A DNA stretch of 64,000 bases from CAVPNY01 sp963706905. Lineage in GTDB: Bacteria > Chloroflexota > Anaerolineae > Anaerolineales > UBA4823. The notes beneath the pieces are model-generated. The model saw nothing but the letters and a program-made list of their open reading frames with translations. It was not told where the DNA came from and searched no databases. The stretch is taken from NCBI GenBank assembly GCA_963706905.1, contig CAVPNY010000023.1, positions 62,001 to 126,000 of the forward strand, given 5' to 3'. Below, one piece after another: positions 1 to 8,055 of this stretch (the first letter of the stretch is position 1; each line of letters starts with the position of its first letter). Both the position numbers and the translations under genes were made by a program.

Positions 1-4
1 CTTC

Positions 5-736
5 TCACTTCTGACTTCTGCTTTCCGCTGCATTGACAAAGGCCTCAAACAGCGCCCGCATCGGAGCATGTGCGCCGAGCCACTCAGGGTGCCACTGCAC
101 CGCCAGGCCAAAGGGGTGATCGGGTAGCTCGACCGCTTCCACCATCCCGTCTGGCGCGCTGGCAACCTGCACCAGGTCAGGGGCCAACCGATCGATCCCC
201 TGGTGGTGCATGCTGTTAACCTCCATCTGGGAGTTCCCCAGGATGCCTGTTAGCCGACTTTCTGTGCGTACATCCACAGTATGTGCCAGGTAGTCGCGCG
301 GGTAGTCCGGATAATAATCGTGGCGCAGCGACCCGGAGCGCTGTGCAGTAATATCCACGTACAGCGTGCCGCCCAGCCCGACATTAATCAACTGCAACCC
401 ACGGCAGATACCCAGGAATGGCACCTCCTGGCTGACGGCTTTCTCCAGCAGGTACAGCTCCACGCCATCCCGGTCCAGGTCCACGTCGCCGACCTTTGGG
501 TGCGGCGCCGCGCCATAGAACGCCGGATCGATATCGCCGCCGCCGGTAAACAGAATCCCATCCAGGCGAGCCAGTAGATTTTCTAGCAGCTCTGGAGACA
601 AGCCAAGCGGGATCATTATCGGACAGCCGCCGGCCGCGGCGACCGCCTGTACATAAGCTTCGGTAATCACGATCTGGGAGCGCACTTCAGCGTGCGGGCG
701 GCGCGCCGTGGTTATTCCTATCAACGGGTAAGGCAC
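5..736 (-). CDS. PuuD-like class I glutamine amidotransferase (peptidase C26)
   Basis: Family of gamma-glutamyl-GABA hydrolases, cytoplasmic enzymes that cleave gamma-glutamyl amides. The protein shows the class I amidotransferase triad: the nucleophile in GICRG near residue 111 and a C-terminal HPEW. GGGDIDP near residue 66 is the typical loop of this subfamily. I chose the GTG at 736 because GGAGG lies four bases upstream and the protein then begins VPYPLIGIT, as homologues do; a TTG at 772 would add twelve residues but has no visible ribosome binding site. It lies downstream of rplS on the same strand but behind a terminator, so it is probably transcribed separately. The exact substrate (gamma-glutamyl-GABA or another amide) cannot be told from sequence. 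Confidence 0.85.
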   Translation of the reverse strand: MPYPLIGITTARRPHAEVRSQIVITEAYVQAVAAAGGCPIMIPLGLSPELLENLLARLDGILFTGGGDIDPAFYGAAPHPKVGDVDLDRDGVELYLLEKAVSQEVPFLGICRGLQLINVGLGGTLYVDITAQRSGSLRHDYYPDYPRDYLAHTVDVRTESRLTGILGNSQMEVNSMHHQGIDRLAPDLVQVASAPDGMVEAVELPDHPFGLAVQWHPEWLGAHAPMRALFEAFVNAAESRSQK

Positions 737-776
737 AGAACCTCCGATTATTTGCCAGGGATACCTGGTCAAAGAA

Positions 777-811
777 TAGAAAAGGGCGCAGCACCGGTAA
801 GGCTGCGCCCT
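777..811 (-). terminator. Rho-independent terminator after rplS
   Basis: On the minus strand a nine-base GC stem (785-793 with 803-811) is followed by TTTT CTATT. It lies 22 bases past the rplS stop codon and ends that transcript before the amidotransferase gene. Confidence 0.85.
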
Positions 812-832
812 AATTAAATCAGATAATGGGAA

Positions 833-1183
833 TTATTGGGTGAATTTTTGCTTCAGGCGGGCGCTCTTCCCCGTGCGCTCGCGCAAATAATAGAGCTTGG
901 CACGCCGGACATGGGCGCCGCGATGGACGACCACTTTTTCAATGCGCGGCGAGCGCGTCAGGAAGGTGCGCTCAACCCCGATGCCATTGCTGGCAACCCG
1001 CCGCACGGTGAAATTGGCATTGTTGCCACCTCGCCGCATGCGCAGCACAGTCCCGCGAAATTCCTGGGTGCGCTCGGTGGAGCCTTCTTTAATGCGCAGG
1101 TACACGCTGACAGTATCACCCGGGTGAAGCTGCGGGATGTTTGGGTTGTCGGTGGCCTCAACGGCCTTGAGGAGTTCGCTCAT
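833..1183 (-). CDS. rplS: 50S ribosomal protein L19
   Basis: L19 sits at the 30S-50S interface of the ribosome. The 116 residues match the family's usual length. Family features are the N-terminal HPGDTVSVYLRI strand, the basic FRGTVLRMRRGG stretch, the FTVRR segment and the C-terminal KLYYLRERTGKSARLK. The ATG at 1183 is preceded by an AAGGA-type ribosome binding site. A strong promoter and a GC hairpin in the leader lie upstream, and a terminator lies just downstream, so it appears monocistronic here. This is unusual, because rplS is often found with rimM and trmD. Confidence 0.97.
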   Translation of the reverse strand: MSELLKAVEATDNPNIPQLHPGDTVSVYLRIKEGSTERTQEFRGTVLRMRRGGNNANFTVRRVASNGIGVERTFLTRSPRIEKVVVHRGAHVRRAKLYYLRERTGKSARLKQKFTQ

Positions 1184-1227
1184 CTTGGTTAATCCTTAAC
1201 TTGTTTCGATAATTGCTGGCATTACAA

Positions 1228-1244
1228 CGCCGCCCAAGGCGGCG
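1228..1244 (-). promoter_or_regulatory. GC hairpin in the rplS 5' leader
   Basis: A perfect seven-base inverted repeat (CGCCGCC/GGCGGCG, three-base loop) lies between the -10 box and the start codon. No U-run follows, so it is more likely a leader structure than a terminator. A role in ribosomal autoregulation is possible but unproven. Confidence 0.45.
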
Positions 1245-1253
1245 CGGGTAGGG

Positions 1254-1281
1254 ATTATATCATGCCCATCAGAAAATGCAA
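1254..1281 (-). promoter_or_regulatory. Sigma-70-type promoter of rplS
   Basis: On the minus strand, TTGCAT (1276-1281) and a perfect TATAAT (1254-1259) are separated by 16 bases, upstream of the rplS start at 1183. The IS1 element ends only 17 bases upstream of the -35 box. Confidence 0.7.
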
Positions 1282-1289
1282 AGGAAGTT

Positions 1290-1297
1290 CTGACCTT
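1290..1297. repeat. Left target-site duplication of the IS1 element
   Basis: CTGACCTT abuts the left inverted repeat and is repeated exactly at 2091-2098, next to the right inverted repeat. A longer AAGTTCTGACCTT motif recurs at about 2099-2111, so the original site probably already held a short direct repeat. Confidence 0.8.
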
Positions 1298-2090
1298 CGG
1301 AGTGTCCAATCAAGATGGGATAGCGAATTGATAAACATGAGCCGGGAATTTCGGGAAAGCCTGCTTGAACAGCTGGCGGCGATTGAATGCGAACACAAAC
1401 AACTTGACGGCATTGCGCAGCGCCTTGATACAACGAGAGAAACAGCGGGAGCGTCTAGCCAGGCGAGCTAAGTAATGGCGTAGCTCTGCATTATCCGCTT
1501 CCACCGCGTAGGTATCGCTCTTCCCCTCGGAGACAGTATGTTTGCCTGGATAATAAACCAGCAATTGATACAACTCCCACTGATCACTGAAGTATTGTCT
1601 CGCTCGTCGACCTTGGTCAACGACCTGTTGCATCATGGCGGGCTGTCTCTCCCACACTACCTCCCAGCCGACAATGCAACGCGTTTGACGATCGACCGCT
1701 GTCAGGATGTAGGCTTTGTTTTTTTCTCCCCAATGAAAGTAAATAACTCATCCAATTCGACGGTTTCATTCTCAGCCGGTTGGGGCGCCTCGGGCAAGCA
1801 GGTAGCGTGTGCATTCACCCAGTTGGCCACACTTTGCGCACTGACCCCTAAATGGCGTCCCACTCGCCGCAGATTATTGCCATCGACGTACATCTGGAGC
1901 GCTTTGTGACGGATTTCATCCGGATAACCATTGATGTTCGGCTCGGGCGTATAGTGCGCCCCAAAGGCTTTGCATTTGTGGCGCTGGCTTCCAGAACGAT
2001 TGCGCCCATCTTTGATGAGCGTATCGTATCGCTTACAACTTGGACAATGTGTCATTTCTCTATTCTACCCCATCAAGCTTGAGCACTCCC
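1298..2090 (-). mobile_element. IS1-family insertion sequence, 793 bp, with target duplication
   Basis: Imperfect terminal inverted repeats at 1298-1319 and 2069-2090 agree at 16 of 22 positions and share a GGAGTG core. The element is flanked by a direct 8-bp repeat CTGACCTT at 1290-1297 and 2091-2098; IS1 elements make 8-9 bp duplications. Length is close to canonical IS1 (768 bp). The single transposase gene is read leftwards through a -1 frameshift. The intact duplication argues for a fairly recent insertion, between tRNA-Glu and the rplS promoter. Confidence 0.85.
1310..2055 (-). CDS. IS1-family transposase (InsA/InsB-type, -1 frameshift)
   Basis: Cut-and-paste or copy-out transposase of the IS1 DDE group. 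Frame 1 (2055-1702) holds an N-terminal zinc finger starting CPSC, a helix-turn-helix (RRVGRHLGVSAQSVANW) and the first catalytic Asp in VELDELFTF. It stops soon after a run of seven A (1719-1725, minus strand). Shifting -1 there enters the frame that ends at 1310 and gives AYILTAVDRQTRCIVGWEV, then NAELRHYLARLARRSRCFS, the typical IS1 C-terminus. IS1 itself makes its transposase by -1 frameshifting on an A6C slippery site, so this is probably programmed. The second CxxC of the zinc finger reads CKAF, with the last Cys lost, so activity is uncertain. Confidence 0.85.
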
Positions 2091-2098
2091 CTGACCTT
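2091..2098. repeat. Right target-site duplication of the IS1 element
   Basis: Second copy of CTGACCTT, immediately outside the right inverted repeat; partner of 1290-1297. Confidence 0.8.
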
Positions 2099-2201
2099 AA
2101 GTTCTGACCTTCTTTCTTGGCAATCGGTTACCTGGCTAACAATTACCAGCGCAACCTCTTACTTGACCCTTCGAGTGGTGGGTGGTAAAATCCCGTCGCT
2201 T

Positions 2202-2274
2202 GCCCCCATCGTCTAGGGGACCAGGACGTAGCCCTTTCAAGGCTAAGACCGGGGTTCGAATCCCCGTGGGGGCA
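2202..2274 (+). tRNA. tRNA-Glu (TTC anticodon)
   Basis: Cloverleaf by eye: acceptor stem GCCCCCA/TGGGGGC, D-arm around GTCTAGGGGACCAGGAC, anticodon loop CTTTCAA (anticodon TTC), T-loop GGTTCGAATCC, discriminator A. The full CCA is not encoded. A terminator follows ten bases downstream. Confidence 0.95.
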
Positions 2275-2283
2275 CAGGAAAAG

Positions 2284-2311
2284 CCGCTCGTTAATCTGCC
2301 GGGCGGTTTTT
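2284..2311 (+). terminator. Terminator after tRNA-Glu
   Basis: Seven-base stem CCGCTCG/CGGGCGG (2284-2290, 2300-2306; one G-T pair), followed by TTTTT. It ends the tRNA transcript. Confidence 0.8.
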
Positions 2312-2479
2312 GTTATTCTGCACCCCCTGCATTCTTGGGGGTGCAGGAATCGATACCACCCCAAAAATCGCCCCTTGAAAGTATGCAATCTAAATATAAC
2401 AAATTGCAATATATTATTGACTTAATGCAATATATATATTACAATATGACTGAGGCACACAATTGCCCCGGAGGCGCGC

Positions 2480-2695
2480 ATGCAGGAAATAGAATTCGAA
2501 AACCGAGTAAAACTAGCCCGCGTTGAGAAAGACCTTACTCAGGAGCAAATAGCATATCTTGTAGGTGTCACTCGCCAGACCATCGGCTTGATTGAAGCGG
2601 GAAAATATAACCCGACCCTGAAACTGTGCCTGATGATTGCTCAGGTCACTGGAAAGCGGCTGGATGATCTTTTTTGGATCAAAGGAGAGAAATAA
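2480..2695 (+). CDS. Small XRE-family HTH transcriptional regulator
   Basis: A 71-residue protein that is almost only a Cro/C1-type helix-turn-helix: LTQEQIAYLVGVTRQTIGLIE forms helices 2-3 (residues 19-39), followed by GKYNPTLKLCLMIA. This matches the YgzD-like group of minimal repressors. A GGAGG ribosome binding site precedes the ATG. The next gene, for a small membrane protein, begins two bases after its stop codon; such HTH/membrane pairs are common, and the membrane protein may be its target or partner. The region upstream is very AT-rich (2390-2450), with several TATAAT-like sequences that could be promoter and operator. Confidence 0.85.
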   Translation: MQEIEFENRVKLARVEKDLTQEQIAYLVGVTRQTIGLIEAGKYNPTLKLCLMIAQVTGKRLDDLFWIKGEK

Positions 2696-2696
2696 A

Positions 2697-3125
2697 ATGA
2701 GTAGCTTCTTCAAACTAGACGAACGCTCTGAGCGCATTAACGGTCAGATTTCTTTTTATATATTGATGCTCACGCAGGCTGCACTGGCGCTGCTGATTGC
2801 CTACAAGCGTTATATACAGGGATTGGATACCTCTTATTACGAGAGCTTCAGCGCTATCCTGCTGCTTTCGATGCTGAGTTATTGGGCTGCCCGGCTGTAT
2901 CTTAGCAGCATTCTACCTGTTATCTCACTCCGGAAGCTGGCTCTTTTATACATCGTCCTGGTCATGTTGATTGAGATCCCGACATTTCTGATTGTAGGAA
3001 TGCCAGAGCCAGAACATTGGTATGAGGTGCTTTATCCGTTTATCGGCGTCGGGGTGATCCTTGGGTTCTATGCAATAGTTGCTCATCTTGGCAAGCGCCG
3101 GCTTCAGAAAGAGCTCGGCGAGTGA
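2697..3125 (+). CDS. Small integral membrane protein paired with HTH regulator
   Basis: A 142-residue protein with four predicted membrane helices at about residues 18-37, 50-70, 82-104 and 115-135, and a charged C-terminus (KRRLQKELGE). I chose the ATG at 2697 because AAAGGAGA lies at the right distance; an upstream in-frame start at 2637 would overlap the HTH gene. No catalytic motif is visible. It resembles the DUF-type membrane proteins co-encoded with YgzD-like repressors in Gram-positive bacteria. Function unknown. Confidence 0.75.
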   Translation: MSSFFKLDERSERINGQISFYILMLTQAALALLIAYKRYIQGLDTSYYESFSAILLLSMLSYWAARLYLSSILPVISLRKLALLYIVLVMLIEIPTFLIVGMPEPEHWYEVLYPFIGVGVILGFYAIVAHLGKRRLQKELGE

Positions 3126-3832
3126 AATGAGGAATTGACGATCCAGCTTTTCCCGTTACCACAAAAATGCAACACCGCGCTTGCCCAGAATCTGGTCATC
3201 AAAGATCAGTCTGGCCGGCTCATCTGCCATGCCAAGACACACGTGCAGGGGCAACAAATGCTCCTCACGCGGGTGGCAGTAGCGTGCGGAAGGCGCCTTC
3301 TCCCATTCGATCAGGCGTTGTTCACGCTCGGAGTGGGGTAGCGGACCGGTGCATACCTCGATCAGCCAATTTTGAAAGGCATCATTGGCTTGATCAGGGG
3401 CTCCAATCCCTTGCCAGGAAAATGCTCTCATGTTATGGAAAGAGAATCCAGATCCGATCACGAGGATATTCTCATTATTTAATTCGCGTAAAGCGTTACC
3501 CAGGGCAATATGCGCTTTAGGGTTCAGACCACGTAACAGCGAGAGTTGCAGACAGGGAATATCCGCTTGAGGATACATCAGTTTCAATGGGATAAATAGG
3601 CCATGATCAAATCCCCGCTTAGGATCAATATAGGTTGGGATGTTATTTTTTTCCAGTAATCCAGAAATCCTGTTTGCATACTCAGGGCTTCCCGGGGCTG
3701 GGTAGGTAATTTCATACGCCTGATCTGGGAAACCATAATAATCATAGAACATTGCAGGGTTCTGTGCTCCCAACAGGGTTGCTGCGCTTTCTTCCCAATG
3801 GGCGCTGATTACACTGATCTCTGCATAATAAT

Positions 3833-4408
3833 CTAAACTTCGTAGCCTGCATCATGGATGAACGCCTGGATCAAATTGGGTTTACGCTGCAATCGTTTCT
3901 TAGCTTTATACAAATGAGCATCCAGCTCAGGAAGGTGGTCACATGCGATATTGGCCAGATCAGCCAGTTTCAGATAGCTCCAGACCCACTCGGTCGGGTT
4001 GAGTTCCGGAGCATATCCAGGTAATCTTTCGAGATGAAGGCGCTGGGTGGCTCCAGATGCCAGGTAATCTCTAAGAAACTGTGAGCGATGAGTTGGGCTG
4101 CCATCCCAAATCACCAGCAGCAAGCCAGGGATCAAGCGCTGAAGCTGTCCCAGAAAAGCGACCACTTCACGGCTGGTAATCGAATGCATATACGTTTTGA
4201 GAAACAACCTGCCTTGCGGCGTCACTGCGCCGATCACCGAGAGATGGTCATAGGACAAATACTCCTTCAAAATCGGTGTGCAACCGCAAGGGGCATAGGT
4301 GCGCACCACCATCGGCAGCAGATAGAAGCCCGACTCGTCTATGAAGACGATCGTTCGTCCTTCTTGGGCTGCCTTTTTTTCAACTCTGGCCACCGCTCTG
4401 CTTTCCAT
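3833..4408 (-). CDS. IS630 transposase, catalytic DDE ORF (copy 1)
   Basis: DDE integrase domain with the three acidic residues visible: FIDESGF (first Asp), VIWDGSPTH (second Asp) and LNPTEWVWS (Glu). It is the -1 frame partner of the preceding ORF. The ATG at 4408 lies within the overlap, so independent translation is possible, but frameshift fusion at the A7G run is more in line with the family. Same predicted protein as copy 2. Confidence 0.88.
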   Translation of the reverse strand: MESRAVARVEKKAAQEGRTIVFIDESGFYLLPMVVRTYAPCGCTPILKEYLSYDHLSVIGAVTPQGRLFLKTYMHSITSREVVAFLGQLQRLIPGLLLVIWDGSPTHRSQFLRDYLASGATQRLHLERLPGYAPELNPTEWVWSYLKLADLANIACDHLPELDAHLYKAKKRLQRKPNLIQAFIHDAGYEV

Positions 4409-4839
4409 CGCTGGATCTCAGCTTCCTTGCGCTGTTTGGCTCGTCGAATGGGCTTCTGGGGTGTCCAACCCAGCTCTTTCAGAATGCGGCTCACATGGGC
4501 AGGGTGGTACTTCACGCCCAACTCGCGTTCGATGACCTGCGCTACCCGTGGACAAGTCCATAGATTGCCCCGAAAACCGAAGCTCTCTGCCCCACGTTCT
4601 AATAGCCCTGGAATGCGCCGCCGTTCTTCCGTGCTCAACCGGCGAGGAGAACCGCTGGACTTTTTCGAGTTGAGCGCCGCTTCCCCTCCTTCCTTGCCCG
4701 CTTTGATCCATTGGCTCACTGCTCCTTTGGTGACGCCCAACGCTTCGCCGATTTGTTTCTGCGCCCAACCTGCTTGGTATAACTTCCAGGCGCGTTTTCG
4801 ACGTTCTTCCTTCCAGCTCTTAAGTTCTTTTTTGGCCAT
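4339..4839 (-). CDS. IS630 transposase, N-terminal DNA-binding ORF (copy 1)
   Basis: Residues 10-60 form a helix-turn-helix (KLYQAGWAQKQIGEALGVTK) followed by a second winged-helix-like region (RIPGLLERGAES, VAQVIERELGVKYHPAHVSR). This is the bipartite DNA-binding domain that recognises the element's ends. I prefer the ATG at 4839; a TTG at 4875 would extend it by 12 residues and lies inside the inverted repeat. The last codons overlap the catalytic ORF. The A7 run at 4374-4380 followed by G is a good -1 slippery site, so a fused transposase is probably the active product. Confidence 0.85.
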   Translation of the reverse strand: MAKKELKSWKEERRKRAWKLYQAGWAQKQIGEALGVTKGAVSQWIKAGKEGGEAALNSKKSSGSPRRLSTEERRRIPGLLERGAESFGFRGNLWTCPRVAQVIERELGVKYHPAHVSRILKELGWTPQKPIRRAKQRKEAEIQRWKAERWPELKKRQPKKDERSSS

Positions 4840-5126
4840 GCGGCCTATCAAACCATAGTTTAGTTTAATCCGCAAGGATCAGTAAGATAAAGTCTGGTTT
4901 TCTGAGCTGGGATGGGAGCTGAATCATGAAATCGACCATTGCTTTGTGACCAGGGTCACCAAGAATTGGCAAGGGACCCCCACCATGGCTGAAGTAGACA
5001 ATTTGGGTTTTATTTTCAGAGCTGTTTTGATTCATCTTTGAAAACCTCTTCAGAAAAGCACCTCTTATGTTGTTATCGATCTTAATTTGCCCTTGCGCTC
5101 GGAAAATGAAGCAGTCGCGTTCTTCT

Positions 5127-6101
5127 TTACCTGTTCCCGCGCGAGAGCTCGTCTAACCGAGCTAACTCATCCGCAGCCAGCTTAAAATTCATAGCACCGG
5201 CGCTTTCTTCGGCCTGGTGCGCTTTCGTTGCACCGGGGATGGTGACGATGATCTCGCCGTGGAAATGGATCACCCAGTTCAAGGCCACCTGGGCAGGTGT
5301 GGCGTTGTATCTGGCGCCGATCTCTTCCATCGCCTGCACCAGCGGGCGGCTTTTCTCCAACCCCCTCTGCAGCCTGCCTCGCCAGAACAGGTTTTTCTTT
5401 TGCAGCAGCTCGGGATTCTTGTGATACTTGCCGGTCAGCAGGCCTGAAGCCAGCGGGGTGTAGGCGATTATGGTGACGCCCAGCTCTTTGGCCATCTCCA
5501 GGATGCCGTTACTTTCAATCGAGCGATCCAGCAGGCTGTACAGGACCTGGTTAGCAGCCAGCCGCAGCCCGCGCTTTATAAGCTGGTCGTGCGCCCGCCG
5601 CATGCGCTCAGGGTTAAAATTGCTAACCCCCACCGAGCGGATCTTCCCGGCTTCCACCAGGTCTGCCATGGCATCCATCTCCGCCTCGGGAGGGGAGAAG
5701 CTAAACGGCTGGTGCACCATGTACAGGCTGATGCTGTACCCATCCAGGAAACGGAGGCGATCCTGGATAGAATGCGCAATATTACGGGCGGTACGCAGCA
5801 GCGGCCACCATTTGGTCGCTACCATCACATCCTGGTCGCTCTTGCCGGCGGCCTTCAATGCGGTTGCCAGCGAGGCTTCCGAGACACCGCTTCCATACAA
5901 TTCTGCAGTGTCGAACCAGTTAATGCCGCCCTCCAGCGCGGCGCGCACTGTGGCATTCTTTTCATCCTGGCTGATGGTCGGGAAAGCTACGCCCATCAAC
6001 CCGCCGCCTCCAGCAAATTCCATCATCCCCAGGCCGATGGGGGTGATTTTAATGTCAGTTCTTCCCAGCGTGCGCAGGGGTGAGTTTGTTTCTGCTAGCA
6101 T
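5127..6101 (-). CDS. Aldo/keto reductase
   Basis: NADPH-dependent cytosolic oxidoreductase of the aldo/keto reductase superfamily with a TIM-barrel fold; 324 residues, normal length. The catalytic tetrad is visible as Asp and Tyr in WFDTAELYGSG, Lys in VATKW and His in YMVHQP. The coenzyme-binding end carries TIPGATKAHQAEESAGA. The family reduces aldehydes and ketones or oxidises sugars; the substrate cannot be assigned. It stands alone, with its start about 240 bases from the divergent lipoprotein gene. Confidence 0.92.
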   Translation of the reverse strand: MLAETNSPLRTLGRTDIKITPIGLGMMEFAGGGGLMGVAFPTISQDEKNATVRAALEGGINWFDTAELYGSGVSEASLATALKAAGKSDQDVMVATKWWPLLRTARNIAHSIQDRLRFLDGYSISLYMVHQPFSFSPPEAEMDAMADLVEAGKIRSVGVSNFNPERMRRAHDQLIKRGLRLAANQVLYSLLDRSIESNGILEMAKELGVTIIAYTPLASGLLTGKYHKNPELLQKKNLFWRGRLQRGLEKSRPLVQAMEEIGARYNATPAQVALNWVIHFHGEIIVTIPGATKAHQAEESAGAMNFKLAADELARLDELSRGNR

Positions 6102-6342
6102 AGTCTGATCCTTTCCCTTGAGTGAAAGGGTATTATAAATTGCTCTCTACTTTCCGACCATGTCTCCTGTGAACAGCCCCTAACAATAGGGCCGGAGTCT
6201 TTTCAGGCCTGTCATCGATACGATCCGTTTCCTTTTTGCTCCAACGAACCTACCCCAAATTCTTACTCGTTAAGAGATCATATACAATAAAATGAAGCGG
6301 CAATCCAAGATGTGGGTGTAATAAACAATAAGGATAATTCGC
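6102..6342. other. Intergenic region between divergent genes
   Basis: This stretch separates the aldo/keto reductase from the lipoprotein gene. Part of it, around 6270-6300 and 6320-6340, is AT-rich and could hold promoters. I see no ORF, RNA or clear repeat. Confidence 0.4.
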
Positions 6343-6945
6343 ATGAAGAACAAAACCCTCGCTTCCATTCCGACTTCGTTGACCTTGCTGTCACTGGTCC
6401 TCGCCGCCTGTTCGTCAGGGGCTAGCTCTTTCTCAACTGAGCCAACCCCCTCCCTTTCCCTGGCGACATCTGTTTCAACCGCAGTCCCCCCACCAGAGAC
6501 TTTTTCTGATCCATTCGCCTACTGCGCTGCAGTTGGGCAGATCGATGCTCCTGATGCGCGTTATACCGGACCCTTAATGACCGATGCACTTTTCCAGGAC
6601 TATTTGATATCGGCGGGGCTGGATCCCAATGGGGATTATCCCAACGTCTTCAAACAAATGACCATCTGGCGCTGTATGGATAAGAAAGTCTATGCCTGTA
6701 ACTTCGGCGCCAATATCCCTTGCGATTCCAAGGCAAATACCGACAAGACCTCCACCCAGGCTATGATCGATTATTGCAAAGAATTTCCGGATGACGACTT
6801 CATCCCCATGAGCGTGACAGGTCACGCCGTCATTTATAGCTGGCATTGCGTCGGAGACACGCCCGAAATCCTTGACCAGATTGATACGGTGGATGCTGCC
6901 GGGTACCAGTCCCGTTTCTGGCAGTTGGTGGAATCTGGCCAGTAA
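6343..6945 (+). CDS. Hypothetical lipoprotein
   Basis: A 200-residue protein with a lipoprotein signal peptide: positive N-terminus, hydrophobic stretch and lipobox LAAC at residues 20-23. A Ser/Thr/Pro-rich linker follows up to about residue 52. The mature domain has five conserved-looking cysteines (FAYCAAVG, IWRCMDKKVYACN, IPCDS, DYCKEF, WHCVGD), suggesting disulfides and an exported, cell-surface location. I do not recognise the domain. It has its own terminator. Confidence 0.8.
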   Translation: MKNKTLASIPTSLTLLSLVLAACSSGASSFSTEPTPSLSLATSVSTAVPPPETFSDPFAYCAAVGQIDAPDARYTGPLMTDALFQDYLISAGLDPNGDYPNVFKQMTIWRCMDKKVYACNFGANIPCDSKANTDKTSTQAMIDYCKEFPDDDFIPMSVTGHAVIYSWHCVGDTPEILDQIDTVDAAGYQSRFWQLVESGQ

Positions 6946-7016
6946 AGCATTTAGCTATTCTGCGCCTTACAGGCGTCACGTTTGTTCTCCCAAATCGTAC
7001 TCCCGTGAGGGCATAG

Positions 7017-7050
7017 AAAAAATCGCCTGGTAATGTACCAGGCGGTTTTT
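7017..7050 (+). terminator. Terminator after the lipoprotein gene (bidirectional)
   Basis: Perfect stem CGCCTGG/CCAGGCG (7024-7030, 7038-7044) with a T5 run at 7046-7050 and an A-run on the other side. It can serve the lipoprotein gene and the converging oxidoreductase gene. Confidence 0.85.
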
Positions 7051-7113
7051 GCTGATAAAGCTTGAAGATTAACAGGACGTATCTAATCTAAATGATCAAA
7101 TCCGCTCCAGCTC

Positions 7114-8055
7114 TTATTGGACAACCTGCAGCACGACTTTACCGCGTGCGTGTTTACCCTCGATGATCTTGTGCGCCTGTTTGGCTTCTTGAAGGGGTAG
7201 AACCGTAGAAACGACCGGCTTGACTTTACCTGCATCGGCCATCTTGCCTACCTCGGTCAAGGTTTGTGCAATTGGAGGCGCCGTGAAAACCATGGCCTGG
7301 CGCACTCCATGCGCTGCCGCTATCTCCTCTGACGGCGGCTGGATCGTAGAAACCAAGAACCCGCCGCGCTTTAGGGTTGCCCAGGAGCGCTGTTGGGTAT
7401 CACCTCCGACCGTATCAAGAACAACATCCACATCGTGGACCACATTCTCGAATGGAGTCGTGGCGTAATTAATTGCCTGGTCCACACCCAGGCTCTCAAG
7501 CAGATCGAAATTCACACTGGCAGTGCCGATCACCGTCGCTCCACGCAACTTTGCAAGCTGCACAGCGATATGACCAACCCCGCCAGCTGCGCCATGGATC
7601 AGAACTGTCTGTCCCTCACTGAGATTTGCTAGTTCATAGAGCGCCTGCCAGGCAGTGAGAGACACATGGGGGAGTGAGGCTGAGTGGATATGATCGAGGG
7701 ATTTGGGCTTGGCGGTGACATCTGCGGCCATCGCAAGGACATATTCAGCATTCGCCCCATCTCGGAACACACCAGCTCGAGTGTACACTGCATCTCCCGG
7801 CGAGAAACCGGTTACGCCAGGTCCGATCTCTTCAATGACTCCTGACACATCTGAGCCTAAGATTAGCGGGAAGGTGTAATTAAAACTGCCTGCCATATAA
7901 CCAGCGTGCACGGCGCAATCGAAAGGATTGACCGAGGTAGCATGCACGCGGATGAGCACTTCGCCTTCCCCCGGGACAGGTCGCGGTGCATCTTCATAAA
8001 CAAGGACATCGGAATCACCATACTTATGGATACGAACAGCTTTCATACTTAACAT
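7114..8055 (-). CDS. Zinc-independent NADP-dependent oxidoreductase (quinone oxidoreductase-like)
   Basis: Medium-chain dehydrogenase/reductase of the QOR-like branch; 313 residues. The N-terminal GroES-like fold contains VNPFDCAVHAG without the zinc-binding residues of alcohol dehydrogenases. The Rossmann motif VLIHGAAGGVGHIAVQLAKL lies at about residues 146-165, and the protein ends in the usual HARGKVVLQV. It probably reduces quinones or alpha,beta-unsaturated carbonyls. Starts at 8055 (MLSM) or 8046 (MKAV) are both possible; the first has AAGG at good spacing. Monocistronic. Confidence 0.9.
   Translation of the reverse strand: MLSMKAVRIHKYGDSDVLVYEDAPRPVPGEGEVLIRVHATSVNPFDCAVHAGYMAGSFNYTFPLILGSDVSGVIEEIGPGVTGFSPGDAVYTRAGVFRDGANAEYVLAMAADVTAKPKSLDHIHSASLPHVSLTAWQALYELANLSEGQTVLIHGAAGGVGHIAVQLAKLRGATVIGTASVNFDLLESLGVDQAINYATTPFENVVHDVDVVLDTVGGDTQQRSWATLKRGGFLVSTIQPPSEEIAAAHGVRQAMVFTAPPIAQTLTEVGKMADAGKVKPVVSTVLPLQEAKQAHKIIEGKHARGKVVLQVVQ

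Larger units (their letters stand above)
3814..4882 (-). mobile_element. IS630-family element, copy 1 (1069 bp)
   Basis: Element with imperfect terminal inverted repeats of about 26 bp starting CTGATC. It is inserted at a TA dinucleotide of the dioxygenase gene, as IS630/Tc1 elements do. It encodes two overlapping ORFs joined by an A7G slippery site. An element of the same length with the same predicted proteins lies at 35172-36240 in the opposite orientation, which implies recent transposition. Confidence 0.9.
3156..5035 (-). pseudogene. DODA-type extradiol dioxygenase gene split by an IS630 element
   Basis: Codons 1-51 lie at 5035-4883 and the remaining 218 codons at 3812-3156; the IS630 element occupies the gap. 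Removing it restores a continuous protein of about 269 residues, reading FILVISAHWEE across the join, a normal length for LigB-like DODA dioxygenases. All expected histidines for non-haem iron are present: SHGGG, SAHW, FHNMRAF and PLHV. The family opens catechol rings such as DOPA or protocatechuate with O2. The gene is inactivated by the insertion, and the remaining C-terminal ORF (from about 3773) lacks the first metal ligand. On the left side of the junction one base of the expected TA duplication is missing. Confidence 0.88.

Noticed and set aside
281..577. 98-residue plus-strand ORF inside the amidotransferase gene
   Set aside because: It is the antisense shadow of a conserved gene and has no independent protein features; the same holds for the many other overlapping open frames in GC-rich genes.
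1262..1471. Plus-strand ORF across the left end of the IS1 element
   Set aside because: It crosses the inverted repeat and the target duplication, so it is created by the insertion and not a gene.
1702..1730. Treating the IS1 frame change as a disabling mutation like the others
   Set aside because: It falls exactly on an A7C run in the -1 direction, the known recoding signal type of this family, so it is reported as programmed.
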